Notes: generated by a model from the letters alone, not told the origin. 64,000 bases of DNA from Microlunatus elymi (GCF_007362775.1 NZ_CP041692.1:1922001-1986000); one strand, 5' to 3'. Counted from the stretch's first letter, positions 35,211 to 44,819 are shown. A program made the numbers and translations.

Positions 35211-35641
35211 GGCCGGACCGGGGGATGGATGGCGCGGGGGTAGTTCCTCGGGCGCTGCTGTCGAGGTGGTTGGCGCCGCAGCAACCACGGCCCCAGATCC
35301 CAACAGACACAGGGATTCAGGGGCCGATGTGATCTGCGTGACAGTGGCCGATCCCAGCTTGATTCGTCAACTATTTCGCCCCTAACATTTCGGCGTCGAG
35401 ATCGATCGCACCTCTGGCGAACACGGGCGACAAACTCCCGGCCGCAACGCCGGTTTCACCACCGCCTCCGGGTCGCCCGGAGAACCACACACCGAAGCCC
35501 GATCGGGCAGCGCGTACTCCTGCGCCGTCCTTGCCTGGGTGCGCACTTCTGCTGCGCCCACGCGAGTCACGGTGCGGATCAGTGCGCCCTGCTCACCATG
35601 ATCAACTTCACCACCGTGTCCACCGTTCGTCGGCCACCAAC

Positions 35642-36385
35642 GTGGCAGAAAGCAAGATCGAAGTGATCGTCGATGTCCTCGGCTGGACGGCCGCCGTCTA
35701 TGGCGCCGTCGTCGCCGTACCGCAGATCGCACGCGTGCTCAAATTTCGCAGCACCGCCGGCATCTCCCGCCTCGCCTGGCAGTCCAGTCTGGCCAGCAAC
35801 CTGTCCTGGGTCTCGTACGGAGTGATGACCCACCACCTCAACCTGTGGTTCCCGTGCCTGCTCGTCGGCCTCTGCGCAGCCTGGATGCTGATCATGATCG
35901 AACGCGATCGCCGGCCGGGACACGACCCGTTACGGGACCGGCGCGGCACCTCGATCACGCTGCTGCGTACGTTCGCGTTGCCGATGGTGGTCGCGACGCT
36001 GGCGTTCACGATGGCCGCGACGATCGGCTCGCTGGCCTTCTCGGTGTTGGTCTTCATCGCCGCCGCCGTCGCCCAGCTGCTGCAGCTGCGCAGCCTGATG
36101 ACCTGCCGGGACATCTCGGCCGTCTCGGTGCCGTACCTGGCGATGGGCGTTGTCGGGCAGGTGCTCTGGTTCAGCTGGGGCATGCTCGCTCACGACAGCT
36201 CCAACCAACTGGTGGCCGGTTTCCTGATCGTGCTGACCGCAGCCAACCTCGGCTGCTACACGTTGCGCCGGTCGGAGTTGCTGCAGCCGCGGCGGATCGA
36301 CATCGCCTTGCCCCGTTGGGTTCCGGCGCCGCAGCCGCGTCCGGTGCGGATTCGTACCCGGCCGATCGACCCGAACCGCTACTGA
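35642..36385 (+). CDS. PQ-loop (SWEET/SemiSWEET-like) membrane protein
   Basis: The start is GTG 35642 ([15 protein letters not shown]); 247 residues with about seven hydrophobic helices. The first half has the PQ-loop motif [20 protein letters not shown]; the second half has a diverged copy, [20 protein letters not shown]. Two three-helix bundles in one chain resemble a full SWEET rather than a bacterial SemiSWEET half. The C-terminal tail is basic and proline-rich. The family moves sugars or cystine, or acts as a lysosomal-type transporter. Substrate unknown; no operon partner is evident apart from proA, 74 bases downstream. Confidence 0.72.
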   Translation: MAESKIEVIVDVLGWTAAVYGAVVAVPQIARVLKFRSTAGISRLAWQSSLASNLSWVSYGVMTHHLNLWFPCLLVGLCAAWMLIMIERDRRPGHDPLRDRRGTSITLLRTFALPMVVATLAFTMAATIGSLAFSVLVFIAAAVAQLLQLRSLMTCRDISAVSVPYLAMGVVGQVLWFSWGMLAHDSSNQLVAGFLIVLTAANLGCYTLRRSELLQPRRIDIALPRWVPAPQPRPVRIRTRPIDPNRY

Positions 36386-36459
36386 TCGGTAGCCCGATGG
36401 CCGATCGGCGTTTGCGAGATCGATGCCCACGGCCGGATGCCGCCCGCGATAATCGTCGG

Positions 36460-37713
36460 GTGAGCGAACAGATCCCGACCCCCGTCGCCGAACTGGCCCG
36501 ACGTTCCCGTACTGCCGGTCGCACCCTGGCCAAGGCCACCCGCGACGTCAAGGATCGCGCCCTGGAGGAGATGGCCAACGCGCTGGGCAAGGCAGAGGAC
36601 CAGGTGCTGGCCGCCAACGCCCAGGACGTCGCCGCGGCCGAGGAAGCCGGCACTGCGCCGGGGATGATCGACCGGTTGCGACTGACCTCTGACCGGGTGG
36701 CCCAGATGATGGACGGCCTGCGTTCGCTGGCCGGGCTGCCGGATCCGATCGGTGACGTCGTACGTGGTTGGACCAATCCGAACGGCGTTCAGGTCCGGCA
36801 GATCCGGGTGCCACTCGGCGTGGTCGGCATCATCTACGAGGCCCGGCCCAATGTCACCGCGGATGCGGCCGGCATCTGTCTGAAGTCCGGCAATGCGGCG
36901 CTGCTGCGGGGATCCTCGTCCGCGGCGCATTCCAATGCCGCGATCGTGGCTGCGTTGCGGGCCGGGATCGCGGCCGCCGGACTGCCTGCCGACGCCGTAC
37001 AACTGGTGCCGGGACCGCGTTCGGTGACCGACGAGTTGATGGCCGCCCGAGGCCTGGTCGACGTGCTGATCCCGCGTGGCGGCGCCGGACTGATCGATCA
37101 CGTCGTCGGCAACAGCCAGGTGCCGGTGATCGAGACCGGAGTCGGCAACTGTCACTTGTACGTGGACGCCGACGCCGATCCGTGTACGGCGCTGGAGATC
37201 ATGATCAACGCGAAGGTGCAGCGGCCCAGTGTCTGCAACGCGATCGAGACGCTGCTGGTGCATCGGGAGATCGCGGAGGACTTCCTGCCCGAGGCGATGC
37301 GGCAGCTGGCCGCAGCCGGTGTGACCGTTCACGGGGACGAGCGCGTGGCCTCGTACGGAGACGTGGTGCCGGTCACCGAAGCCGACTTCGCCGCCGAGTA
37401 CAACACGCTCGACCTGGCCGTGGCGGAGGTCGACTCGATCGACGCAGCGCTCGAGCACATCCACCGCTACAGCACCGGACACTCGGAAACGATCGTCACC
37501 GATTCCCAGTCGGCCGCGCAGCGGTTCGTCGCCGAGATCGACGCCGCAGCCGTGCTGGTGAACACCTCCAGCCGGTTCGTCGACGGGGGAGAGTTCGGCT
37601 TCGGTGCGGAGATCGGCATCTCCACCCAGAAGCTGCACGCCCGCGGTCCGATGGGGCTGCCCGAGATGACCAGCACCAAGTACGTGGTCAGCGGCTCCGG
37701 CCAGATCCGCTGA
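36460..37713 (+). CDS. proA: Glutamate-5-semialdehyde dehydrogenase (gamma-glutamyl phosphate reductase)
   Basis: The start GTG 36460 gives 417 residues, the standard length. The enzyme reduces gamma-glutamyl phosphate to glutamate semialdehyde with NADPH, the second step of proline synthesis. Family motifs are [34 protein letters not shown] and [20 protein letters not shown] with the catalytic cysteine, and [20 protein letters not shown] near the end. proB is not in the window. It begins a typical actinobacterial run: proA, a small membrane protein, nadD, rsfS, a phosphatase. Confidence 0.97.
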   Translation: MSEQIPTPVAELARRSRTAGRTLAKATRDVKDRALEEMANALGKAEDQVLAANAQDVAAAEEAGTAPGMIDRLRLTSDRVAQMMDGLRSLAGLPDPIGDVVRGWTNPNGVQVRQIRVPLGVVGIIYEARPNVTADAAGICLKSGNAALLRGSSSAAHSNAAIVAALRAGIAAAGLPADAVQLVPGPRSVTDELMAARGLVDVLIPRGGAGLIDHVVGNSQVPVIETGVGNCHLYVDADADPCTALEIMINAKVQRPSVCNAIETLLVHREIAEDFLPEAMRQLAAAGVTVHGDERVASYGDVVPVTEADFAAEYNTLDLAVAEVDSIDAALEHIHRYSTGHSETIVTDSQSAAQRFVAEIDAAAVLVNTSSRFVDGGEFGFGAEIGISTQKLHARGPMGLPEMTSTKYVVSGSGQIR

Positions 37714-37741
37714 TCAAGAGCAGGTCCGGTAGGCTGCCGCC

Positions 37742-37900
37742 ATGATGCTCGGCCTGGTGACTCCGATCGCGCAGCAGATCGCGGCAATGGAGACCGAACT
37801 GCCCGTTCCTCCGATCGTGTTCGGGATCATCGCCTTCTGCTGCCTGCTGGCGATGATGGCCATCGTGCTCTCGATCGGCAAGGGCCGGCCGCACAGCTGA
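37742..37900 (+). CDS. Small conserved membrane protein between proA and nadD
   Basis: A 52-residue frame starts at ATG 37742. Residues about 27-46 ([20 protein letters not shown]) form one transmembrane helix, followed by SIGKGRPHS, an ending that recurs in short proteins at this position in actinobacterial proA-nadD clusters. Conserved position and pattern support a real gene although it is short. Function unknown. Confidence 0.75.
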   Translation: MMLGLVTPIAQQIAAMETELPVPPIVFGIIAFCCLLAMMAIVLSIGKGRPHS

Positions 37901-37958
37901 GCCCATCACGTGCCCTGTGCGGGCCGATGGTGCTCTGAGAAGGAATGCACGAATCGAC

Positions 37959-38699
37959 GTGACCGAACGCAGCGCCGGGCTGGCGCGAGATCCGCGCCGG
38001 CGGCAACGGCGTCGCTACCGCCTCGGCGTGATGGGCGGCACCTTCGATCCGATCCACCACGGTCACCTGGTGGCCGCCAGCGAGGTGGCCAGCCGGTTCG
38101 AATTGGACGAGGTGGTGTTCGTACCCACCGGACGGCCGTGGCAGAAGGGGCATCGCGACGTCTCCGCGCCGGAGGACCGTTATCTGATGACGGTGATCGC
38201 CACCGCCTCCAATCCGCGTTTCACGGTCAGTCGGGTCGACATCGACCGGCCCGGCCTCACGTACACCGTCGACACCCTGCGTGATCTGCGGCGCGAACGC
38301 GGCGAGGACGTCGACTTCTTCTTCATCACCGGCGCCGATGCGCTGTCCCAGATCCTCACCTGGCGTGGATTCGAGGAACTGTTCGAGCTGGCGCATTTCG
38401 TCGGGGTGACGCGGCCGGGTCACGATCTGAACGAGCCGCCGATCGGGCAGTTGCCGGCCGGCAGCCTGACCCTGATGGAGGTGCCGGCGCTGTCGATCTC
38501 GTCCACGGGCTGCCGGGATCGGGTCGAGGCGGGCGAGCCGATCTGGTACCTGGTGCCGGACGGGATCGTGCAATACATCGCCAAACGCGGGCTCTACCGC
38601 GAGGAACACACCGAGGAGTCCATCACCGGTGCCAGTTCGCTGCCGGCAAATCGGCTTCCCGACATCAGCAAGTTCGTCGAAGATGACCTGTACGACTGA
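37959..38699 (+). CDS. nadD: Nicotinate-nucleotide adenylyltransferase
   Basis: The start is taken at GTG 37959 ([11 protein letters not shown]), giving 246 residues. The nucleotidyltransferase motif [12 protein letters not shown], with the T/HxGH signature, sits at about residues 25-36, and [11 protein letters not shown] is the second conserved ATP-binding motif. It adenylates nicotinate mononucleotide in NAD synthesis. The C-terminal ~30 residues (after YIAKRGLY) are an extension. The cluster order with proA and rsfS is standard. Confidence 0.95.
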   Translation: MTERSAGLARDPRRRQRRRYRLGVMGGTFDPIHHGHLVAASEVASRFELDEVVFVPTGRPWQKGHRDVSAPEDRYLMTVIATASNPRFTVSRVDIDRPGLTYTVDTLRDLRRERGEDVDFFFITGADALSQILTWRGFEELFELAHFVGVTRPGHDLNEPPIGQLPAGSLTLMEVPALSISSTGCRDRVEAGEPIWYLVPDGIVQYIAKRGLYREEHTEESITGASSLPANRLPDISKFVEDDLYD

Positions 38700-38769
38700 C
38701 GGGTCCGCGTGATCGATCCGACGCTGTAGGTTCGACTACAGCAGCAAGCACCAGAGGGAAGAGGACATC

Positions 38770-39141
38770 CTGACTGCCACCGAACGTGCCATCGCACTGA
38801 CCCAGGCAGCCGCCGAGGCGGCATCGGACAAACTGGGCACCGACATCGTCGCTTACGACGTGTCCGATCAACTGGCGATCACCGACGTCTTCCTGGTGGT
38901 CAGCGCGACCAACGAGCGCCAGGTCGGTGCCGTCGTGGACGGTATCGAGGAACGGCTTCGTGATCTTGATGCCAAACCGGTACGGCGTGAGGGTGACCGG
39001 GAACTGCGCTGGGTGCTGCTGGACTATCTCGATCTGGTGGTGCACGTGCAGCACACCGAAGAACGCACTTTCTACGCCCTGGAACGGATCTGGCACGACT
39101 GCCCGCAGATCGACCTCGATCTGGACGAGACGGCGCGATGA
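38770..39141 (+). CDS. rsfS: Ribosome silencing factor, apparent CTG start
   Basis: RsfS binds ribosomal protein uL14 on the large subunit and blocks subunit joining in starvation. The core DIVAYDVSDQLAITDVFLVV, NERQVGAVVDGIEERL and DLVVHVQHTEERTFY is complete. No ATG, GTG or TTG lies in frame between the stop at 38710 and GTG 38860, yet conserved residues (TATERAIALTQAAAEAASDK) begin at 38773. The start is therefore probably CTG 38770, preceded by GAAGAGGA. Starting at 38860 would remove 30 conserved residues. The next gene overlaps by ATGA. Confidence 0.93.
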   Translation: MTATERAIALTQAAAEAASDKLGTDIVAYDVSDQLAITDVFLVVSATNERQVGAVVDGIEERLRDLDAKPVRREGDRELRWVLLDYLDLVVHVQHTEERTFYALERIWHDCPQIDLDLDETAR

Positions 39142-39773
39142 GCGCAGAGCGGTTGATTATCTGGCGGCACGGCCGGACGCCGTGGAATGCGACCGGCCGC
39201 TATCAGGGTCAGGCCGACATCGGTCTTGATGATCTTGGACGCCGGCAGGCCGAGGCGGCCGCGAAGATGATCAAGGAACTGAAGCCGACGGCGATCATCG
39301 CCAGCGACCTGTCCCGGGCAGCCGACACCGCGGCCGCGCTGGCGGCCCAGACCGGGCTGGAGGTTGCCTACGATCAACGGCTGCGGGAGATCCACGTCGG
39401 CGGTTGGGAAGGACTGACGGTCGAGGAGGCGCGCGAGATCGATCCGGATCGGGTCGATGCGGTGGCCGCCGGGATCGACGTACGGCGTTCGGAGACCGGT
39501 GAGCTGACCAGTGAGGTCGCGCACCGGGTAGCCGAGGCCTTCGCCGACATCGTCGAACGGGCCGAGGACGGCGCCACCGTGGTCATCACCATGCACGGGC
39601 TGGCCGGCCGAGTCGGCATCGCCGAGTTCCTCGGCGTCGAACACACCGCGCTCGGCGGTCTGCGCAACTGTGCCTGGGTGATCCTGGACCGTCATCCGCG
39701 GGGCCACTGGTACATCGGCGGCTACAACCTGCAAGCCGAGCTCAGCGTCCCCGACGACGACCGCGTCGCCTGA
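39138..39773 (+). CDS. Histidine phosphatase family protein (phosphoglycerate mutase-like)
   Basis: This 211-residue branch-2 histidine phosphatase has the phospho-acceptor motif IIWRHGRTPWN (His at about 10), the second-arginine segment SDLSRAADTAAAL, GGWEGLTVEEA with the acid, and TMHGLAGRV with the second His. The start overlaps the rsfS stop by ATGA, an arrangement common in actinobacteria. Members dephosphorylate sugar phosphates, phosphoserine or other small molecules; the substrate here is unknown. Confidence 0.9.
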   Translation: MSAERLIIWRHGRTPWNATGRYQGQADIGLDDLGRRQAEAAAKMIKELKPTAIIASDLSRAADTAAALAAQTGLEVAYDQRLREIHVGGWEGLTVEEAREIDPDRVDAVAAGIDVRRSETGELTSEVAHRVAEAFADIVERAEDGATVVITMHGLAGRVGIAEFLGVEHTALGGLRNCAWVILDRHPRGHWYIGGYNLQAELSVPDDDRVA

Positions 39774-39814
39774 CCCTGCCGCAGCCCCCAGCTTGGTCGG
39801 CCCGGCGGCAACGA

Positions 39815-39837
39815 GGGCCCCGAGCTTGTCGAAAGGC
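39815..39837 (-). repeat. Dispersed palindromic repeat copy
   Basis: CCGAGCTTGTCGAAAGGC is a diverged copy of the repeat found in the HNH gene. It is intergenic, between convergent genes. Confidence 0.65.
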
Positions 39838-39851
39838 AGTAACCGAACCCC

Positions 39852-39874
39852 GGGGCCTTGGGCTCGTCGAAGGG
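39852..39874 (-). repeat. Dispersed palindromic repeat copy
   Basis: CCTTGGGCTCGTCGAAGGG is a second diverged copy, 14 bases after the previous one and in the same orientation. The pair fills the gap between the phosphatase and SGNH hydrolase ends. Confidence 0.6.
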
Positions 39875-39880
39875 CGGACG

Positions 39881-40543
39881 CTACTCGCCGAGAATTGATC
39901 GCACCTTGTCGGCCAACGCCGTACCAAGATCACGATTGTTCTGCTCGGTAAAGTGCACCCCGTCCACGCCCAGGTCGCTGATCAGGCTGCCCGCATCGAA
40001 GAACTCGACCCCGGTGAAGTCGGCGAGCGCCGAGTAGGCCGCGGCCAGTTGCCGGGACTTCTCTCGGCCGCCGGCCCAGGTGAGCTGCCACCACGGATGG
40101 ATGACCTCGGTGATCGGCGGTGGTGCGACCAGCAGCAGCTTCGGTGCCGGGTAGAGGGTGCCGACGCCGCCGGCGGATCCGGTGACCTGGCCGACCAAGA
40201 TCGACATCGCGGCGCCGATGTCTGCCGGATCCCTGTGCAGGAAGGCTTTCGTGTCGTTGGTGCCCAGCATCATGATCACCAGATCCAGCGGGAGATGAGT
40301 CGCCAACGCAGCCGGTAGGTAGTCAGCAGCGGCCAGCCGGGGATCGGTGTAGTCGCCGCCGACAGTGCGGCCGCTGAGCCCTTCTTCGATGATCACGTGA
40401 TCTGAGCCGAGGACGTCGGCCAGCACCCCCGTCCAGCGAATATCTGCGGCGTATCGCTCGCTCGGCGCGCCACCCTCGACCGGGATCCACCCCCAGGTCA
40501 ACGAATCCCCGAAACACAAAATCCTGCGTACCTCGCCCGGCAT
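39881..40543 (-). CDS. SGNH/GDSL hydrolase
   Basis: The start is ATG 40543 (MPGEVRRILCFGDSLTWGW), with AGGAG close upstream; 220 residues. The four SGNH blocks are visible: GDSLTWG (nucleophile Ser), EEGLSGRTV (Gly), LGTNDTKAF (Asn) and DGVHFTEQNN (Asp-x-x-His). No signal peptide is seen, so it acts in the cytosol as an esterase or lipase, perhaps deacetylating sugars. It stands alone between the phosphatase and the tRNA. Confidence 0.88.
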   Translation of the reverse strand: MPGEVRRILCFGDSLTWGWIPVEGGAPSERYAADIRWTGVLADVLGSDHVIIEEGLSGRTVGGDYTDPRLAAADYLPAALATHLPLDLVIMMLGTNDTKAFLHRDPADIGAAMSILVGQVTGSAGGVGTLYPAPKLLLVAPPPITEVIHPWWQLTWAGGREKSRQLAAAYSALADFTGVEFFDAGSLISDLGVDGVHFTEQNNRDLGTALADKVRSILGE

Positions 40544-40596
40544 CCGGCTCCTCCTTGTGCGTCGTCGCAACGCCCCAGCGGCGCTGCTCGCACGCT

Positions 40597-40678
40597 AGCG
40601 GTAAAGATGTCGGACGGGATCGCTCCCACCCGCGCTATCGACCGGGTTCGGGCCATCCCGTCCGACGTTCTTACCGCT
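40597..40678. repeat. Long imperfect inverted repeat upstream of tRNA-Ala
   Basis: Arms 40597-40620 and 40655-40678 pair at 21 of 24 positions; the left arm begins AGCGGTAAAGATGTCGGACG. The loop is 34 bases. It is in the space between the SGNH gene and the tRNA promoter and could fold as a hairpin RNA or be a small repeat element. Confidence 0.6.
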
Positions 40679-40712
40679 CGGATCGCCCGCCGCGACCCGC
40701 TGCAGACCCGAT

Positions 40713-40742
40713 TTCACATCCGCCGCCCGGGCACGCTAAGAT
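40713..40742 (+). promoter_or_regulatory. Promoter for tRNA-Ala
   Basis: -35 TTCACA (40713-40718) and -10 TAAGAT (40737-40742) are spaced by 18 bases, about 50 bases upstream of the mature tRNA start. Confidence 0.55.
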
Positions 40743-40791
40743 CGCATCCGCTGTTCACGACAGGGACACCTGAGGCGGGCAGCACCCATTT

Positions 40792-40864
40792 GGGGCTATG
40801 GCGCAGTTGGTAGCGCGTTTCCATGGCATGGAAAAGGTCAGGGGTTCGAATCCCCTTAGCTCCA
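40792..40864 (+). tRNA. tRNA-Ala (anticodon GGC)
   Basis: The 73 bases fold as a complete cloverleaf: acceptor GGGGCTA with TAGCTCC and discriminator A at 40864; D arm GCGC...GCGC; anticodon stem TTTCC/GGAAA with loop ATGGCAT, anticodon GGC; T arm GGGG-TTCGAAT-CCCC. CCA is not encoded in full (ACCG follows). The 3' end is the left attachment site of the genomic island. Confidence 0.96.
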
Positions 40865-40865
40865 C
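40844..40865 (+). repeat. Left attachment repeat (attL) in tRNA-Ala 3' end
   Basis: These 22 bases (T-arm TTCGAAT through the acceptor stem) recur exactly at 55006-55027. Identity ends sharply on both sides. This is the usual core site for tyrosine-recombinase integration. Confidence 0.85.
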
Positions 40866-40923
40866 CGATCTGACGAGGGCTTTCGTCTTCTGTCCGCTTC
40901 TCGGGTCTGACCCTGGGTGAGTA

Positions 40924-41085
40924 CGACCGCGGATTTTGATCTTGGAACAGCCGATCCATCACCGTTGCGCCGGTCTGCATCACCGGCCTGAGCTGATGCC
41001 GATACACGACCTCCGTCACCGTCGTCCCGCGGTGTCCGACCAGTCGCGAGATCTCCTCGAGCGGCACGCGCTCCTCGCCTTGAAC
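40924..41085 (-). pseudogene. C-terminal remnant of a tyrosine recombinase (phage-type integrase)
   Basis: The minus-strand frame reads ERVPLEEISRLVGHRGTTVT and EVVYRHQLRPVMQTGATVMD, ending RLF. This is the C-terminal catalytic segment of tyrosine integrases: LGH with the conserved His, then the Tyr in the E-x-x-Y-R-H pattern. The N-terminal arm-binding and core domains are absent upstream. Its position right after the tRNA and its orientation match an island integrase. It cannot be functional. Confidence 0.75.
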
Positions 41086-41133
41086 CTGAGGGGTCCCAGC
41101 TCGTGACTGACGTTCAGCGTTCAGTCGGCTCAA

Positions 41134-41562
41134 CTACGTCTGCGTCGTCAGTCGCGGCGCCGCGGTGTGCGGGGTGAGCAACCTCGCCGGGAACTGGCCG
41201 GGCGACGATCGAAGATGCAGGAGGACGATGCCCTCAACGACCTCAGTTGGGTAGCTGCGCAGACGGGCCGAGGATCCGGGCGCGAGATGGCGCCCGGCCT
41301 CGAGGTCGAACTCCCAACCGTGCCATGGACGTTGCAGGATCTCACCTTCGCGGCCGTACTGGTATTCGTACACGTTGGTGGTGAGCATGGTGCCGGTGAT
41401 GTTGCCGCGGCAGACGGATGCGGCCAGGTGCGGGCAGTGATTGCGCCACGCTCGAACGGTGTCGCCGACACGGTAGAGGCCGATTTCCAGGTCACCTAGG
41501 GTGACGAGCAGGACGCCGCGGTCGGAGACGTCGGCCGGGCGCGCGATCTCGTAAGCGGTCAT
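41134..41562 (-). CDS. Rieske [2Fe-2S] ferredoxin-like protein with a missing cluster cysteine
   Basis: The start is ATG 41562 (MTAYEIARPADVSD); 142 residues. A single Rieske domain is visible, with the first ligand pair CPH in RNHCPHLAASVC. The second pair, normally CPWHGW, is RPWHGWEFDLEAG: codon 41339-41341 is CGT (Arg) where TGT (Cys) is expected. With one of four ligands lost, the iron-sulfur cluster should not assemble normally. It may be a decayed oxygenase ferredoxin. No oxygenase large subunit is adjacent; an amidohydrolase stump lies 3.6 kb away in the same island. Confidence 0.72.
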   Translation of the reverse strand: MTAYEIARPADVSDRGVLLVTLGDLEIGLYRVGDTVRAWRNHCPHLAASVCRGNITGTMLTTNVYEYQYGREGEILQRPWHGWEFDLEAGRHLAPGSSARLRSYPTEVVEGIVLLHLRSSPGQFPARLLTPHTAAPRLTTQT

Positions 41563-42055
41563 TCGGCTTGGTCGGCGGGTAGCACGCTGGCAATCGTCCG
41601 AGGGTGAGCTGGATGGTAGAGCTCGGCTGCGGTGCGTGATCCGCCGGCGCATTCCGGGCTCGAGCCGCCGCGGTATGAATCGCGGCCAGTCGTCGGACGA
41701 AACTGATCATGGCCAAACGCCGAACGAGATGAGCCTGCCCGCAGCGGCCGGACCGACGTTGCCTCGGTGCCGAGGTCATCAAAGATCATCGGACCGGTCC
41801 GCTGGTCGGCGCCCCAACAACCTGGCGTGTGCTCCCCGGTGCCAGCCTTGTGAGCAGGGTGGCTGCCGTGGCTTCACGGAAGAACCGGAGTCGATTCTCC
41901 TCGCTGGTTGTCGGGACTGTCGAAGCCGACGGTCTGTTTGGCGACCAGTGTCCTGCCCGACTCCGCCCCGGAGGTGACTCGGAACCATGCGACGGCGTTG
42001 CGCCGGCCTTCTTCGGACATCCGGGTGATCATCTTCTGGGAGGAGATAATCGATC
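41563..42055. other. About 490 bases without a supportable gene
   Basis: No family is recognisable on either strand. A 48-codon minus-strand frame (41874-42020, starting MSEEGRRNAVAWFRV) has codon-like composition but no other support. GGGAGGAG near 42036 is the ribosome-binding site of the GrpB-like gene. Confidence 0.4.
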
Positions 42056-42604
42056 GTGCGCTTGGATCGAATTCAAATCGAGGACTACGACCCGAACTGG
42101 CCGCGGCTGTTCGAGCAGCAGGTGCGGATTGTGACGCCGACGTTGGCTGACTGTCTGCTCATGCCGATTGAGCACATCGGTAGCACTTCCGTTCCCGGGC
42201 TACCGGCCAAACCGATCATCGACATGCTCGGCGTAGTCGACAGCTACGACGCCGTTGCAGCGGCCCTGTCGGGGCTGGCCGATGTCAACTGGCTCCTCGC
42301 TCCCGAGCCGGGAGACGAGACTGCTCGCAAATACTCGCTGTGCTACCCGTCCATCGAGTTACGCACCCACCACCTACACATCGTTGAATCGACTTGGGGT
42401 TGGCAGGACCTTCTGGTCTACCGGGACTACCTGCGAACCCACCCGGATGCAGTTGCCGCCTATGCCGGACTCAAGCGACGTCTGGCTGCGGCCAACGACC
42501 AGGACCGCCCGCGGTATCGAGCGGCCAAGGCGCCCTTCATCCAAGAGACCCTCGTCGCGGCGAGACAGTGGCACGCAGCAGGTGCCAATCCCACGGATCA
42601 ATAG
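42056..42604 (+). CDS. GrpB-family (UPF0157) nucleotidyltransferase-fold protein
   Basis: The start is GTG 42056, after GGGAGGAG; 182 residues. Conserved phrases EDYDPNWPRLFEQQ, MPIEHIGSTSVPGLPAKPII (the G-S-T-S-V motif of the nucleotidyltransferase fold) and ELRTHHLHIVE identify the GrpB family. RDYLRTHPDAVAAYAGLKR is also typical. The fold resembles minimal nucleotidyltransferases; some actinobacterial and plant homologues are fused to CoaE. The function is not established. It appears intact, unlike its neighbours. Confidence 0.85.
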   Translation: MRLDRIQIEDYDPNWPRLFEQQVRIVTPTLADCLLMPIEHIGSTSVPGLPAKPIIDMLGVVDSYDAVAAALSGLADVNWLLAPEPGDETARKYSLCYPSIELRTHHLHIVESTWGWQDLLVYRDYLRTHPDAVAAYAGLKRRLAAANDQDRPRYRAAKAPFIQETLVAARQWHAAGANPTDQ

Positions 42605-42641
42605 GCAGGTGCCCGGATATGGATCCCTCTACTATGCATCA

Positions 42642-43063
42642 GTGACATACCCTGAACAGGTCGTCGCCCAGTTCCTCACGCGATCAACCGGCGCGGAGTC
42701 GATCTACTACCAGACTGGGTCGCCGACGACGTCGTGGACCACAACAAGATCATCCATGGCGAGCCGGACAAGCCTGGCGCTGCATTTGCCGCATTCGAGC
42801 AGCAGTTCGCGGCGTTCGATCCGCTGCAGGTGACGGCCGAACAGACGATCACGCCGGGTGACGTCGTGGTCGAACGACTCCGCGTTGCAGGCAGGCACAG
42901 CGGATCGCATCCGCGAATGCTCGAACCCACGGGCAAGTCCTTCGACGTGAAGCAGGTCTGGATCTTCACTGTCCAAGACGACAAGATCACCGAAATCCGT
43001 GCAGTCAGTGACCGACTCGGCATGTTCCTTCAGCTCGGCTGGGACTGGCCGACTGGCGACTGA
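42642..43063 (+). pseudogene. SnoaL/NTF2-like protein, frameshifted near its start
   Basis: GTG 42642 opens VTYPEQVVAQFLT, then the reading shifts near 42678. The following frame reads AINRRGVDLLPDWVADDVVD, HNKIIHGEPDKPG and TAEQTITPGDVVVERLRVAG, ending FTVQDDKITEIRAVSDRLGM. This is the pattern of SnoaL-type ester cyclases or polyketide-cyclase-like proteins. One missing base would restore about 140 residues. A start at GTG 42734 would leave only the second half of the fold. A single lesion could be a sequencing error. Confidence 0.55.
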
Positions 43064-43211
43064 GACCCACACCATTCACCAGGGATGGAGGACACTGCGA
43101 CAGTACTCGGCGCAGCTGCGCCAGCTGTCCCGACAGATTGCGGCCGACGTCATCCGACCGTCCCGATGCGATCCCTTGCAGATACGGTCGGAACGCTCCG
43201 CTCGGTATCCG

Positions 43212-43562
43212 GTGAGGTTGTCTGGCGGGCCTGGTGCAGGTCTAGTGCGGGCGTTGGAATATTGGCAGCGTCGCGTTCTGCCCGACCGTGGACGCCGGGT
43301 CGTGGTACGTGCCACCGGTCTGAGCGAGGTCGAGCAGCGGTATGCGGAGGTGTTGGCCCGCGGTGCAGTGACTCGATCCGACTCCGGCCGGGGCAGCCCC
43401 AAGCCGCGGCCGACGTTCGATCTCGGTGATCTGATGGGTCGCCTGGTCCGGCTCGAGGTTGTCGACCCCGCAGGCCGTACGCTGGCCTGGATCGCAGTTT
43501 CGTCGTTTGCCTGGAACCACTTCGGTGTCCCTGACGCGGCGGAGGCGCTGCGCTACCGATAA
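43212..43562 (+). CDS. Hypothetical protein
   Basis: The frame is open from 42999, and GTG 43212 gives 116 residues; the start is uncertain. It contains VRALEYWQRRVLPDRGRRVV, LSEVEQRYAEVLARG and DLGDLMGRLVRLEVVDPAGR, ending AWNHFGVPDAAEALRYR. Codon use is coding-like. I do not recognise a family. It may itself be a truncated gene, given the decay around it. Confidence 0.4.
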   Translation: MRLSGGPGAGLVRALEYWQRRVLPDRGRRVVVRATGLSEVEQRYAEVLARGAVTRSDSGRGSPKPRPTFDLGDLMGRLVRLEVVDPAGRTLAWIAVSSFAWNHFGVPDAAEALRYR

Positions 43563-43790
43563 TGGCTCCGTCCTCAGCTGCACTTCACGACTCAGCAGTG
43601 GCGCTGCGGGCCTCGTTCGCGACAAGTTGCGCATCATCGGCTCACGGTTTCTGCTGGGACGATGATGCGCGGCAACGGGGAACCGGGCGCCGGCCGACCG
43701 CGGACGGCACATCATCCACACGGGTGGCGATCACGCCTCCCGCCTGCAGCTACCGGGAAGCCCTGCGGTCAGGTCTCGGCGCCCAGAGCC

Positions 43791-44819
<1,029 letters not shown>

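Larger units (their letters stand above)
34959..35641. other. Gene-free stretch of about 680 bases
   Basis: It contains the iron box at 34986-35004 and a 50-bp-period direct repeat at 35133-35210. From 35211 to 35641 no coding sequence, RNA gene or clear terminator can be supported. Confidence 0.5.

Noticed and set aside
40714-40864. A minus-strand peptide GAKGIRTPDLFHAMETRYQ near the tRNA
   Set aside because: It is the antisense reading of tRNA-Ala, a common spurious protein; only the integrase-like part further upstream is meaningful.
41874-42020. A 48-codon minus-strand frame starting MSEEGRRNAVAWFRV
   Set aside because: No ribosome-binding site, family or operon context supports it; length is within chance for this GC content.
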